DNA of 64,000 bases, from contig ML978174.1 in the NCBI GenBank assembly GCA_010015745.1, positions 1 through 64,000 of the forward strand, in the 5' to 3' direction. The notes beneath the pieces were generated by a model that was given only the letters and a program-made list of their open reading frames with translations, made no database searches and had not been told where the DNA came from. The position numbers and the translations under genes are program-made. Position 1 is the first letter of the stretch; each line of letters starts with the position of its first letter. Source of the stretch: Setomelanomma holmii (Eukaryota > Ascomycota > Dothideomycetes > Pleosporales > Phaeosphaeriaceae). Below are positions 42,884-54,809 of the stretch, piece after piece.

Positions 42884-45144
42884 CTAGGCCGTTCGAACAC
42901 TTCTCGCAGCGGGACGTCGTCGACGCGCATAGTACGCAAGGGTCCGCTCACCCTGCTCAACGCCATTGATGAAGGCGCTTATGACGTCCTGCTTATGGTG
43001 GATCCGTGAGTTCAGGGTGGTAGCGAAAGCAGTTCCAATGTTATGCATGGTCTGTGTATCTATCGTAGGGTCGCGAGTGATCGCCCAACTGTCCACCAGG
43101 CAAGCGACGTAACAAATGATGTGTTGTAAATTGACGTTGGTCTCGCCAAGTCCAAATTCGCGAGCCACGGAACTCATGGCTCTGGCGATGGTACTGTTCA
43201 GCGTGAAACTGTGGTCGCGAAGCTGCGACGCAATCGCCGCTGTCCGCCGGCCGACTTGGAACTCACGTAGCTGGAGCAAGTTTGCCACAGCAGGACTCGA
43301 ATCTGCAAGCATGATGAGGCTGCCGAGCGAGAAGTGATGAAGTATGGCTTCGCGAGGTATATTGGCCCAACAAAGTAGCTGTATGAAGCATCAGCGCGGC
43401 TTCATTCATAAGGCTAAAGCCGGAACGTATCTGCATGAGCTTTGTAGCGCGCCCACCACGCTTGACCCTCTTGCTTCAGACTTCGCAGAACTTTGGCCTG
43501 CGAAAAGTTAGTCGAGATTGTATCCAGATGAGTAGAGTAAACCATACCGCTTTTAAAGTCTTGTTGGGTACCGTCATGGAAGGATGTTCAAGATCGACCA
43601 GAGCGATTCGTGGTTTGACCATAGAGCATGCTTTCGTCAATGCTTGCAACAGGCTAGTCGATACCGAAACCCCTGGACCCAAAGACAACTGGTTAGGAAA
43701 GGACGGAAAAGGAACATTGAGTCACTTACAAGCTGAAGCCCCTCCAGCAGTCATACTGAGATGCCAATTAACTAGCAATTTGACGGCCACTCCGCCTTCG
43801 CCCTCTGGACTTAGAGGTGGTGGGTAAACACCATTTGTGACCCTCCAGATTTTAAATGCTTCGCTAACAAATCCAGCCGCCTCCGTGAATAGACTCCTTG
43901 AATTGGCATCCCACACTCTGAAGGCTAGCTTGGGTGATGCTTGTTGATTTCGAGGAGTCTGCTCAAAAGATTCAATTATCGAACTCGGTCTATCTTTGAT
44001 GCTCTCATTGTCGACCAAGCTTTCGGAGCTGTCGAAGTCGATATCCCTGACGAGCGTGACGCCTCCAAGCGGCGGCACTTGTATGAAGGGCTCAGGCACA
44101 ATCGGTATTTGAACTGCTTGAGTCCGCTCTTCCTGCAAGGCGCGTCGGACAAGACTCCTGTAGAGGCGACGCGTGATGACAGACTTGGCTTTCTTGGCTG
44201 TTCCTGAGGGCGAGTGTACCTCTTCATCCAGTCTGTCCAACTCGATGTAAAGTCGCAGAGCGGTACTCTCAGCCAAGCGCCGCACTTCGCCGAAGACGTC
44301 TTCCGGATCCTCGAACGGCACCGAGAAGACTGCTTTGTAGACCGGAAAAGCTAGAGGTCCATGAAGTCTGAGATAGTTTTCGAACCTGCGAAGCTAATCA
44401 GCGTGTAGTTTGCTCCAATTCAGTAATAACTTTCTTACTGCGCGCAAACTTTTGATGTGTGGAGATCGAGCTTGAACACCTGAGGGTTGGCAAAGGAGAT
44501 TAGAACATGATTCAGATAAAGATCGTGAAGCAGGCTATGCTTACGGCATTGAAGATCCTTGCGAAGTCTGTTGGTGCACGAGCATACCATCTCCACATCG
44601 CACAGAGAAATTGTCTCTCGACAATTGACCAATGGTGGTTTGGTGGGTATTCGGGTAGACCCATCTTTGCCGATGTCTGAGTTGTAGGAGGCCGTCCAGC
44701 ACGTGCAGTCGTTTCGAAATCCAGTTTCCTTCGAACCGGCAGGGCTTGCTTCTTCGACTGTGAATTGCGAAAGAACCGACTCGGGAGACCAGTCTGATGG
44801 CGACGCTGACTGTTCACTTCGATCGGACAGGGTGTTCTGGGTATCTTCAGGAAGTCTGTATGATTCGAATAGTCTGTAGCTGGTGTGCTAATGTGCGATC
44901 TGAACTGTCTTTCGTCTAGACTGTTAGAGTGGTCTGCCGAATTGTCGGAAATGTTTGGTGTAATGAACGTATTGAGCCGATCAGGGAGTGTTTCTGTTGC
45001 TGGTAATGGTGTCCATATCTCTGGTGTTCGTCTTGAAAGGTTCTTGCTGTCGGAGATCGGAGGTGTCTCAGAGACTGGCGAAGGAAAGAGCTCGCGGAGG
45101 ATGGCCGGCTTGACGCGCAGTGACTCTTCGATCGAAGGCAGCAT
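42884..45144 (-). CDS. unknown fungal protein, six exons
   Basis: Exons read as 44545-45144, 44439-44479, 43730-44385, 43548-43672, about 43405-43497 and about 42884-43378. Phases agree for the first four; the junction between the last two is unresolved (donor near 43430 is not canonical). The first exon is Ser/Pro-rich and disordered, then WSIVERQFLCAMWRWYARAP, FARIFNAV and FENYLRLHGPLAFPVYKAVF. This short tryptophan-rich helical motif recurs in uncharacterised ascomycete proteins, as I recall. The second half is helical (IALVDLEHPSMTVPNKTL, LLQLREFQVGRRTAAIASQL). No enzyme motif is seen. Open frame continues upstream of the ATG at 45144, so another 5' exon is possible. Confidence 0.5.
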
Positions 45145-46973
45145 CGAGTCTGTAGCATCGCGGTCATCGCTGCCGTCTTGATAAACTTCGGAATGGTTAG
45201 CACCTGCATCGAGTAAAGATTGGTCGCATAGATGCGCTGTACTTGCCTCCTTTTTCAGCTATGCTAACGCTGAGTCGTGAAAGTGATTGTCGCGCCGTTT
45301 CAAAGACGCATTCTGAAGCCGGTAACCATATTTTGACGCCGCTTCCAGCGTCTTGCCAATTCGCCATCGTACATATACGTCAGGAAGCTTCATACAACAA
45401 GAGGTGTTGGTCCAAAGGAGGGAGTAGCCGCCAAGTACTTGACATAAGGAAGTAACGTAGTGGTTAGGTGATCAAGCAAGAAGCAGCTCGGGATGATGGA
45501 GGCGACAAGCTTCAGAAGCAAAAATCATTACGCGTACAGACCTCATATTGCGAGCGCGACGCGTAAAATTTCTTTTCAAAACAGATGATCGCGCATAAGC
45601 CCGTCTGGGTAGCACAAAGGTGAAAGAGAATCCGCTCGGACACCGTCAAGATCATTAGAGGAAATCTGTAGTGAAATTGACTTGACAAGCCGTCCACTTG
45701 AGGGATGAGAGACTGCGAGAGCAGTCACATGTTCGTACCATGAGTTGCGACAGAGAAACTGAGAAGGGTAAAGTTTGGAGAGCGACGTTCGGATCGCCCT
45801 GGTGGTAGCTGCACAACCTTTCTCTTCTGTGAGAAGATCTGGGTTGTGCGCTTCCACTTTGTGATCCATCGCAACCGCCATTGACGGCGATGTTAATTCT
45901 GGAGTGTAGAGAAGGGAGGAGGAGTTGACTGGGGTCCACCGGAGGCACTAATCGCTTTTTAGAAGTAGGCTGGGGGCCTGAAGTAGAGTATCGGTAAGTG
46001 AAGTCAGACTTTCTCGAGCGATTTCGATCTCGGGAACTACCGGAGAAAAGTGTGCTCGTTGGCTAACTAATGCTTGCCATGGTAGATGCTTGGCGTTACC
46101 CTTCATCTGTCCATGCTCCTTATCGTGAGCGCGGATCAGAAATACCATCATCAGAGATTTGGAAGCTCTATGCTGAAGCAGAAGATGCAGATGAACCCCC
46201 ACGCTGCGTTACAGTCCTTATTCGTTGTTTTCGTTGCTGACAGAAAGAGAGACGGCAGGGAAGAAAGCCACGCGCAGCCACTTTTTTCACGCCCGGCAGA
46301 ATTGCCGATGGGCATGCGCACCTGCGGAGGATGCTATGCAAGAGTTGCTAAATGTGCGCCGAGAATGCTCAGAGACAAAGGAAGGAAATTTGGCTCAAAA
46401 TATATATGCTGCCTGCTTATGGAAGTGTTCGCGTGGCGAGGCGAACGAAGGAGGGAAATTCGTTGAGGCAAGGGACAAGTACCGGAAGCGAGGCCATCGA
46501 CTGTGCAGCATGAACACGGATGGGTCGCGGGAGTTGGCTGCGGGCCGAGATGTACTCCAGCGGCGCAGTCGTTCGTTCGCCGTGTAGTGTCGGTGTGAAG
46601 TCGTGTGAGAGGTGCATAGGCGCCGACCGTCTTTGGATTTCGTCATGCAATGTTGCTGCGAGCACATGCGAATTGACGCAAGCTGCAAGCATGGTGTGAG
46701 GGTAATCTATACCGCAGCCTGAAAACAAGGCGTGACCTACGCACGGGATTGGACTCGAACCTGGACCCAGATAGATGGTTGCCTGTGGACTCAAAACGTG
46801 TAGGCTGTTCCTGTTTGTGGATCCATTCGCGCTCGACCTTGAGCTGGCATACTATAGCCCTAGAGACGGATCAACAGATCAACATTGTCACTTGAGACTA
46901 CGATGCACAACCCTATGAATTCGCGCGCAAGGTCAGCGCGTGTTCCACATGTCATCTGCACGTTCGGGGTCGC
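45145..46973. other. long intergenic region, nothing recognised
   Basis: About 1.8 kb between two minus-strand genes. Several frames of 85-125 codons exist on both strands, overlapping and without domains. A tRNA-like B-box around 46745 was rejected. It may contain upstream exons of the gene ending at 42884. Confidence 0.4.
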
Positions 46974-48582
46974 TTACCATCTCTCCCAGAATTTTCGTTG
47001 ATGGTATGTGACCGTGACTCCGTCGTCACCTAATGCCTCCACACTGTCCATGTGACCATTGCAGCATACTGACGCCGGCGTATTGGGAGACATGGGCGGA
47101 AAGTGCATAATCCCACCTTGTTCTGGTTCGTCCGTTCCTGCATCCGATCCCAAGTCAGAATCGGCCACCGAACCGTCGCTACCGTCGGCCTCGTCGTCCG
47201 CATGATGATTGACACCATCCTCGTCGTCGAGTGGATCCCAGTCATCACTTTCGTCGCTACTGTCGCTCCCAACCAAAGGTTCGTCCGGTATCTCCGCTCC
47301 AAGAATTCGTGACTCGTCAAAGTGCCTCTCATAATCGATTCGTCGGAGACTGACCCAGTCAAGTTTGGCCATATCATCCCGTAGCGAGGCAAGAACATCT
47401 TTCCATCGACTTCCGTCTTTCATGAGAACATCTCGGAGCCTCAAGCCGCGCAAGGTCTCGCGATGCCTCCGGGCGAGACTGGTAATCTCATCCGCATCAA
47501 GTCTCCAGGCCTGAATGCCAAATGCTTGCAGCTTGTCCCATTTGACATTGTGGAATATCTCTTCAAGCCGCAAGGTCAGTGGTCGATGGGAAGGGAAACC
47601 GATGTGCACCGCTTCAATGTTCTTTGCAGCAGTGAATATGGCTTTGGACAGCGAGGAGAGCTCCCGCATCCGAATGTCTAGGTCCGTTGGGTCGTCAAAG
47701 TGTAGCTCTAAGCAGGTGAGGCGCTCTGCTAGCAGGCTAAGCGTAGTCGGTGGATTGTTTGCCGCACCCAGCACACTCTGTGGACTGAGCATGGGCGATG
47801 AGAATCGAGAACACGGTGACCTGGACTCGAGGAGCGCTGCGCCTATCGTCTTAGTACTATGCAAGCAAGCTTCGCGAAGTCAGTGCATGATTCTAGCAGC
47901 CTGTTTTGGGTCAACTTGCCAGGTGGCCATTTAAGCTCTACCAACTGGTTTAGCTCATCATGGTCTCGAATATAGGCGATAAGCTGTGCATCCTCTCGGT
48001 CCTGAACCCGCAGGATCTGAACGTGTTGAAGAGAGGTGAATGCTGATATTGCCACCTGCAGCACTCGAGCGTCCTCGCGTGTCTTGACAATATCCTTTTG
48101 CTCGTTGACCTTCTGAACAAAATGCCTGACATCAAGAGGACCGAGGCTCTCTGGTAGAGTGGGTAGAAGCTCTTGCACCCGTTCTCGTCCTACAGAATTT
48201 GTCAGTCATGCGTCGCCACTTTGTTTGGCCGAGGAAAGTGACCTTCAACGTAGAAGAACGGCACCATATAGCTAAATTTCTTCACCCGTTTGGCAAGGTG
48301 GGGCTGCCTTGCGATATTCTCCAAACGCCTGAGTCCTCGCCTGGAGAAGCGTGTCGTGACTCTCGAGAACTGGTGGATGACACCGAGGTCAGAGAATTTT
48401 CTACAAGTGAGCCGGAAGAAAGCTATGTTCTGTGCTTGGTCCGGTTCAGGCGGAGGATGTGGTTTGAAGCTCTCCTGTGAAAGATAGGCGCGCCTTTCGA
48501 GGCTAATGAGTTTCTCAGGTTCGGAAGCAACATGTTCGAGAATGATACGTAAGAGTTCGTCGGCCAGATCGAGGATGCCCAT
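46974..48582 (-). CDS. F-box-like fungal protein with acidic tail
   Basis: Exons 48243-48582, 47916-48189 and 46974-47856 give 498 residues. The start MGILDLADELLRIILEHV is the first helix pair of an F-box-like motif. FFRLTCRKFSDLGV continues it. Then come helix/strand repeats like the leucine-rich parts of fungal F-box proteins (LTCLELHFDD, AVHIGFPSHRPLTL, LRGLRLRDVLMKDGS). The C-terminus has a very acidic stretch (DSSDESDDWDPLDDEDG and following) and ends YHQRKFWERW. F-box proteins link substrates to SCF ubiquitin ligase, but this large ascomycete family is poorly studied. The second intron (47857-47915) has an unusual GTTGAC donor but a good CTGAC branch and TAG end. Without it the frame would break. 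Confidence 0.7.
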
Positions 48583-49991
48583 TGCGGAGTGGGAAGAACA
48601 TAAACCGTCCCGGCTTTTATACTTTAGGATAGAACTTGTCACCGGGCAGAAGCTAGGAAGCGGCCCGCACAACGGATTTATGCTCAGTCAAGAAGGTACG
48701 GCCCGGCACGGATGACATGTGGCGGGACGTAGGGCGATAGCGACAGCGGCGAAGGGGACTCAGAAGATGACGGCGTAGCAAGGTCCGACGGCGGTGCTCT
48801 GCGGGCTGGTGCGGTAGAGCAGCCAAAGAAGCAGTCAGAAAGATAAAAGAGCATGGCCTTCTCACAGCGGTCAGCCCAGCGTCGCTGAAGAGTCGCGGAG
48901 GATGGGGTGGCACGAAAACCTGCGGTGCGCAACCAAGCGTCTCTAGAACGCTGCAGTGTGGACACCTAGCCGTGCTAGCCCACGCCCGTCCAATGGGACA
49001 ACAGCCGTCTATGCTTAGATGAGTTTAACTTCTCATCACATGACCCAAACTGGATGCGGGCCCATGCGAGTAAGCGTAGTGAAAAGACGGGTCAAGGCTC
49101 CTCCCGTACACACAAGTCAAATCGGTGGTTGACACAGCTGCACGACTGCCAGGGGTGGGCAGTTTGCAGGCCTCTGATTTGAGGCGCACTCGCCGCTCCC
49201 CACCTGCCACGGTCATCCTCGAATCAGAGTTTGGAGGTTTTAGATGCATGCTGTGTTGGCAACGCATTGGAGGGAGCGCTTGAGGACGCCAATCGGCCGC
49301 TCATAGAGCGTCACCCGGGTCATACCATTGCCGTGCACCTGGGATCATTGCGTTATGCCCTATGCCCATCGCTCATTCAGCAGGGCGAGGTGACGACACT
49401 CGGCGTTGAGCTCCGCAGAGGGCTGAGCTGCATCATGGGACGTCCTTGTCCAATACATGTAACAGATCGTTGTAATTGTGGCTTTGGCAGATTTCTGCAC
49501 ACTTGTGCACCTCGTGCAGTAGAGCTGCGTTGTCATACATAACAATGTCGTCGTCCGAGAACCGATTCACAAATGTCGCTCAACCCCCGCGATCCACGTC
49601 GTTTGTCTTCCGCCAGCCTGTCCGGAACGGGAATCAGTATACAGCATCGAGTCCACATCAGCAGTTTGTAGCCAAGGCCTGACGCCATCCCGCTGCCACG
49701 CTGCTTTGGCATTCTGTTTCAGTGGGCAGTTCCTGCTTGATGTCATCTTACTTACCACAGGATCGTCATGCGGATCTGCGCTGTCGTGCGGCTCAGGAAC
49801 GCAGTTTGTCGTGGAGCGTTGCACAAAGACGCGTCTCGCGCCAGATCAGGCATATTGATTGACTTGTCGTTTCATCAAAATCGACAACGCTCAAGTCAAC
49901 CAGATCATTCGCCGCCTCATCGTTTCGATTGCTGGTAGAGGCAGCAAATGGGGCTCAATCAATATTTGTGTCGATAATTCGACAACGATTT
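48583..49991. other. intergenic, nothing recognised
   Basis: About 1.4 kb. Short frames on both strands, none with a domain or good start. No RNA gene or repeat was seen. Confidence 0.45.
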
Positions 49992-51326
49992 TCACGCTTT
50001 GACCTTTAGTTTCAGGCCCTCACTTCGCTTCCGTCGTATCTCCGTACTGCTCAGCTTGCTCTGGAACGAGTTACCTACGGTCTCCTCTTCGCTGGCATCT
50101 AGGACAGCGACTTCAAAGACCTCCAAGGGTGCCCAACCCTGTTCCCTGCGTTTGTCGTTGACAGCTTCACCACCACCTCGTGTTTCCAGCGACAGAGCCA
50201 ACGCAGTGATGTCCTTGTCTGTTATCGTGGGTCCAAAGGCATCCCAGATCTCGACATATTTGATGGTCACGCCGAAAGGATAGGTGACGTGTACGGCATG
50301 TCCATTTGGCCCTGGCTCGTTCCTCTCCTGGATCTGAATGCGCGTGTCGTTAGGGTGCCCAAGATACAAAATAGACGAAAGGAAGTCGTGAGTCGACTCC
50401 TGTCGATGCTTCCAGCTCTCCAGTTGGTCTGCATATTTTTTATTTTTGAGCAGCGCATCTCCGGTGATGCCAACAGTGAGTGTGCTAGGTGTTGGCTCTG
50501 ACGCTTGCCTTCTCCCAAGAATGAAGGCAAACATGGTAAGCAGCAGCTTGTGACCAATATGCAGGTGGTCGAACGTTCCGCCCACAGCAACCGAGAGATA
50601 ATTCACGGCAGTGTTCGTGTCTGCTTGGTTTGTAGCTTGAGTTGCTGAGGTTTCAACCTTGACAATGCCACCTCGCACTTTCGACACATGTCTAGGAGTG
50701 CCCGACAGGGAGACAAAGCTTTGCAGGACACGCTCGCCCTCCTCACTCTCGACGGAGTAGACATGATCCCAGGACCGCGGGGCTCGGGCCAGAGTATGCA
50801 TGTCGATTGCTGGACCCTGTAGCTCCTGCTCTGGAGTTGCTTTGGCTGGTGGTGTGCTCAGGTGACCATCCCTCGGATAAGCAACAAGCACGACGCGAGC
50901 ATCAAGACCTTCCGCACCTTCTAAGTCAATAGCATCCTTTGTCGTGATGATGCAAATGAGCTTGTACAAATCGGCCACCAATTGCTGCGTGAGTGCGTAT
51001 AGTGGTCCTCGAGGCGAGTCTAATTGGCCGTACAGCTCTGGGACGGGTAGTGCTATGTCTAGTATTGCCGAGCTCTGTGTACTAAACGATGACCGTGTCA
51101 ATTCCTTCAGCACGGTGAAGAGCGGCGCGTTGTAGGCGGCCTTGAGTGATGCGTATGACGAGGGACTTGGGGCAGGCGGCAGTAGTAGCAAGGCATGTTT
51201 GTTTGGTGATGCCATGCTGGTGAATTGCCGTACGAACGGCCTTAGCCGGTGCTTCGCTGCGGGGCAATCCGGTCTCTGGAGACGTGCAAGTCGTGACAGG
51301 CTCTTGGAGTAGAGGAAGTAGCTCAT
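49992..51326 (-). CDS. phosphopantetheine adenylyltransferase (coenzyme A synthesis)
   Basis: Single exon, 444 residues. The catalytic cytidylyltransferase-like domain begins at about residue 245 with SVAVGGTFDHLHIGHKLLL, where HIGH is the nucleotide-binding signature. VGITGDALLKNKKYAD, VTIKYVEIWDAFGPT and the late SKLSSTEIRRKR (the ISSTxIR-type motif) follow. It converts 4'-phosphopantetheine and ATP to dephospho-CoA, the fourth step of CoA synthesis (yeast Cab4). The first 37 residues (MSYFLYSKSLSRLARLQ, then RLRPFVRQF) are basic and acid-poor until a second Met (MASPNKH), which looks like an optional mitochondrial presequence. Residues 40-240 form a family-specific N-terminal domain. The start codon faces the WDR68 gene. 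Confidence 0.9.
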   Translation of the reverse strand: MSYFLYSKSLSRLARLQRPDCPAAKHRLRPFVRQFTSMASPNKHALLLLPPAPSPSSYASLKAAYNAPLFTVLKELTRSSFSTQSSAILDIALPVPELYGQLDSPRGPLYALTQQLVADLYKLICIITTKDAIDLEGAEGLDARVVLVAYPRDGHLSTPPAKATPEQELQGPAIDMHTLARAPRSWDHVYSVESEEGERVLQSFVSLSGTPRHVSKVRGGIVKVETSATQATNQADTNTAVNYLSVAVGGTFDHLHIGHKLLLTMFAFILGRRQASEPTPSTLTVGITGDALLKNKKYADQLESWKHRQESTHDFLSSILYLGHPNDTRIQIQERNEPGPNGHAVHVTYPFGVTIKYVEIWDAFGPTITDKDITALALSLETRGGGEAVNDKRREQGWAPLEVFEVAVLDASEEETVGNSFQSKLSSTEIRRKRSEGLKLKVKA

Positions 51327-51540
51327 GAGGCGCTCGCCGTGAAGGTACCCGAAGCTCTTGCGAAGGGTAGCTCAGGTGGGGTGGAGGGGCACGTTACCGA
51401 GAAACTGCCGTCGAACCTACGATAGAACGAGACGTCGACCATACCTCAGCCCTAAGCTCCTTTCCACGATCACGCGCGCCCGCACCTTCACGCCCGCCTC
51501 TCTCTCAGACAGGGCGTTGCTGTCGACCCGGCGCGAAGCC
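51327..51540. promoter_or_regulatory. short bidirectional promoter, PPAT/WDR68
   Basis: Only 214 bp separate the two divergent start codons. It must serve both housekeeping genes. No TATA-like box is visible. Confidence 0.45.
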
Positions 51541-53786
51541 ATGCCTTTCGGCCACCACAACCAGCATGCCCAGAACACGCCGGCGGCAGGGATCTATCAG
51601 GCGGCCGCGGCATTGGGCAGCATAGGCGCACCCATGGGAAATCTGCGCGTAGCAACCTCCGGCCAGACGAGCGCGGGGACAGACGCCTTCCATCCCACGG
51701 GAAATGTGCAATCGCCAGTAGAGCAGACGTACGCTTCGGGCGGACACACGGCACCTCCTACCGCACAATCCAGCTTCGACACCCCCCGGCGAGCGCCTAC
51801 GCTGAGCCGCGCTCCCGACTCCGAGCTTCACATATCGACCGCCTCCTCGTCATCCTCGAGCCAGCCGCCGCAGCAGCAGAACATGTACAACTCGCCGGAC
51901 AACTACTCGGCGCCCAACATCCAGCTGCAGCAGGCGACGCCGGGCAACTCGCAGTATGGCCAGCCCACACAGTCGATTCCGAATGCTCTGCAACCAGCAG
52001 CCGGTGCAGCGCAACAGCGGCCAGGGCCTTCCTCTGCATACACGGCGCCCGCGGTCGTGCCTACGCAGAATCAAATCTCCAGCAATGCCCAGCAGTACAC
52101 GCTGCCCACACGCTCCAACACGATACACCAGTCTCAGCAGTCGCCCCATTCTACCCACTCGTACTCGCGGTCGAGTCCAGCTGGCCTGGGCCCGGACCAG
52201 AAGTACATTCCTTTCTCCAACACCCCTGAGCAGTCCAAGTACGCTGCCAACACGCCTGCACAGAAGTACTACCCCTCGACCCCCTCGGGCGCAGCATCGC
52301 ATTCTCCGCTAGGCCTTGCCGATATCAGACCGCGCGCCGACTCGAACATGGACCGAGACAACAACATGGGACATGGCAATGCGTTGATCAGCGAGCAGAA
52401 CAAGGTGGCCACCAACAGCAATTATCTTGCGCCATGGAGCATATACGCCTACGATTGGTGCAAATGGACCGTCCCAGGCGGTAACAGCGCTGGGAAGATG
52501 GCGGTCGGCAGCTATCTGGAAGACAACCATAATTTTGTATGTCCCAGTATTGACCCAGTTTCGCCATCCCGCTAATGCCCACCAGATCCGCATTCTAGAC
52601 ACTCAAATCGTCCCTCAAGATGTCGTCGCCCCTGGCGCATCCCCATACGGACTCGAATACAGCGCCGTCGCTGAAGCCACATGTTCCTTCCCTGTCACCC
52701 GGATACTGTGGGAGCCGCCATCGTCACAGAAGCAGTCGACTGATCTTCTGGCAACGTCTGGCGACCATCTGCGGTTATGGTCTCTCCCGCAAAACGCTGG
52801 AAACACCATGAGCAATACTATTACACGGTCTTCGTCGGTCAACACACGAGAACCTCAGCTTCCTAAACTCACGCCACTCGCCCTGCTTTCCAATTCCAAA
52901 ACACCCGAGCACACTGCACCACTCACGTCACTAGACTGGAACACCATGTCTCCAAAGCTCATCATTACGTCAAGCATAGACACGACCTGTACGATATGGG
53001 ACATACCTTCACTTACCGCCAAGACGCAACTGATTGCACACGACAAGGAAGTGTTCGATGTGCGATTTTGCGCCGGGAGTGTCGATGTCTTCGTCAGCTG
53101 CGGTGCTGATGGCAGCGTACGCATGTTCGATCTTCGCAGCCTCGAGCACAGCACCATCATCTACGAGCCTTCCGACAAGAATGGCGATCGTGACAAAGGT
53201 ATGTGTGGTCCCCATCTACGTCTGGACTTGACTAAACATGGAGATAGGCTCGCCTACAGGTGGTCGCATGTCTCCCACCAAGGCTCAGCAGACCATGTCT
53301 TACGCGCCACCCCTTCTCCGTCTCGCCGCTTCTCCCCACGACTCACATCTGCTTGCCACATTCGCCGCCGACTCGAACCTGATCCGTATTCTCGATGTTC
53401 GACAACCTGGGCAGGCTCTTCTGGAGCTGCGCGGACACTCTGCGTCAGTGAACAGTATCGAATGGAACCCTTCGCGGAGAGGGATGTTAGCCTCTGGCGG
53501 TGATGATTCGCTCGTCCTAGTCTGGGACCTGTTACACGCCAATAATGGCGCCGTGATCAGTGGAGAACATGCCGCTCCGCCTCAACCTCCAGCAACCTCG
53601 CACTCTACAAATGGTGGAGCAGGCGCACAAAATGCACCTGTGGGTCAAAAGGGACCGTACGCAAGCTGGCGATGCGACTATGAAGTTGGAAACATCAGCT
53701 GGGCACCTCAAAGCGCACTCACAGGCCAAGGCGGCGAGTGGGTTGGTGTCGCTGGCGGACGAGGTGTGTGGGGTGTCAAACTCTGA
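51541..53786 (+). CDS. WD40 protein WDR68/DCAF7 homologue
   Basis: Exons 51541-52536, 52586-53198 and 53248-53786 give 715 residues. The first 280 residues are Gln/Ser/Pro-rich and disordered. The WD40 propeller then begins with YLAPWSIYAYDWCKW. It carries ATSGDHLRLWSLP, APLTSLDWN, the strikingly conserved SSIDTTCTIWDIP, KTQLIAHDKEVFDVRF, and GADGSVRMFDLRSLEHSTIIYE, followed by DVRQPG and GGDDSLVLVWDL. This matches human DCAF7/WDR68 and plant TTG1/AN11 almost word for word in the core. The protein is a scaffold for DYRK-type kinases and cullin-4 ligases. The long N-terminus and the Ala/Gly-rich insert before the last blade are fungal additions. The frame is open upstream of 51541, but the next codon usable is not ATG. 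Confidence 0.92.
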
Positions 53787-54809
53787 GTTGTCGGAACGGC
53801 AAGACCGCGTGGGCGTGCTGCGATGCAGGATGCATTCGATATCAATGATTTGGTGTGCAATGTGTATGATTGATGAGTCTCCTTGGTGCACGGAAAAGCA
53901 TCACTGAAGTTTGACAGCATGATTTCAGCAGGCGTTGTGTTTGGCGACAAGATACCTAAAGTTTCAAAGCAATCTCAACATCCTGCGCACGTTTGTGCGC
54001 CTCGAGGTCAACTGCTCGTCTCTACTTCACAAGTACACCTTGGTGCCTGGTCCAGTGGTTCAGCTCACGCCACAATTATACGCAGCTTCGTCCTCTACGG
54101 AATTCTGACCATGCCCAATCTGCTCCAGCTTGATGCAGATACAGGCTTCAGGGGCATGGACACACGCTGCCAAATTTCTTCCTCGGCTTTCTTGCTTCAT
54201 GATCGGTCATGTAATCCGCAATTGATTGACTGAGGAACTCTGGGCAGTGCGATTGCTCCACAACGAGGCCGAGCTCCCTGTATATCGTGCGATCCTGACA
54301 CGCGACCCCTCCAGGCTTGGTAGTGGCTCAAAAATCGGGTCTAGCATACTTTCCTCAATTGCAGGCAGTTTTGGGTTGCGAGATTCCAACAGAGCCGACG
54401 GAATGTGGTAGTTGGACAAGACCATGTGCCAAGTGTGGCGAAGAGGGATGGGACAAGATGAGTAAGTGCCGAGAAAAGGCGAACATGCATGGTATGCTAT
54501 AGGTCGTGGAGCTGCGCAATGCGTGTTCCTGACCACTTTGAAATTTCTGGGGTTCAAAGATAAAAGTTGAACACCAATGAGTCAACAAACTGCATCAAGG
54601 CATGCTCTAAGAAGTGGAAGCACCAGTGTCTAGGTCAAGTATTAGAAAAACAGTGGACACTCCACTTCAGGTATTATCAACCCCAAAAACTGCCTCTTGG
54701 TGCACCACTCTACACTGAAACCCTCATACAACCCAAGATCCCACCAAAAACCAACAAGCAGATCACTTCCCCGACCACCATCTTCACTCCCTCCACACCA
54801 CAACACAAC
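53787..54809. other. intergenic, nothing recognised
   Basis: About 1.0 kb between convergent genes, longer than usual for tail-to-tail pairs here. Frames are short and featureless. Confidence 0.45.

Noticed and set aside
46730..46800. Minus-strand GGTTCGAGTCC resembling a tRNA B-box
   Set aside because: The flanking T-stem has mismatches at positions 50-51 against 63-64 and there is no A-box at the right distance.
47850..47920. Apparent frameshift in the F-box-like gene between LACIVL and HSTKTIG frames
   Set aside because: A 59-nt intron (GTTGAC donor at 47915, CACTGAC branch, CATAG end at 47857) restores one continuous frame with correct phase, so no damage is needed.
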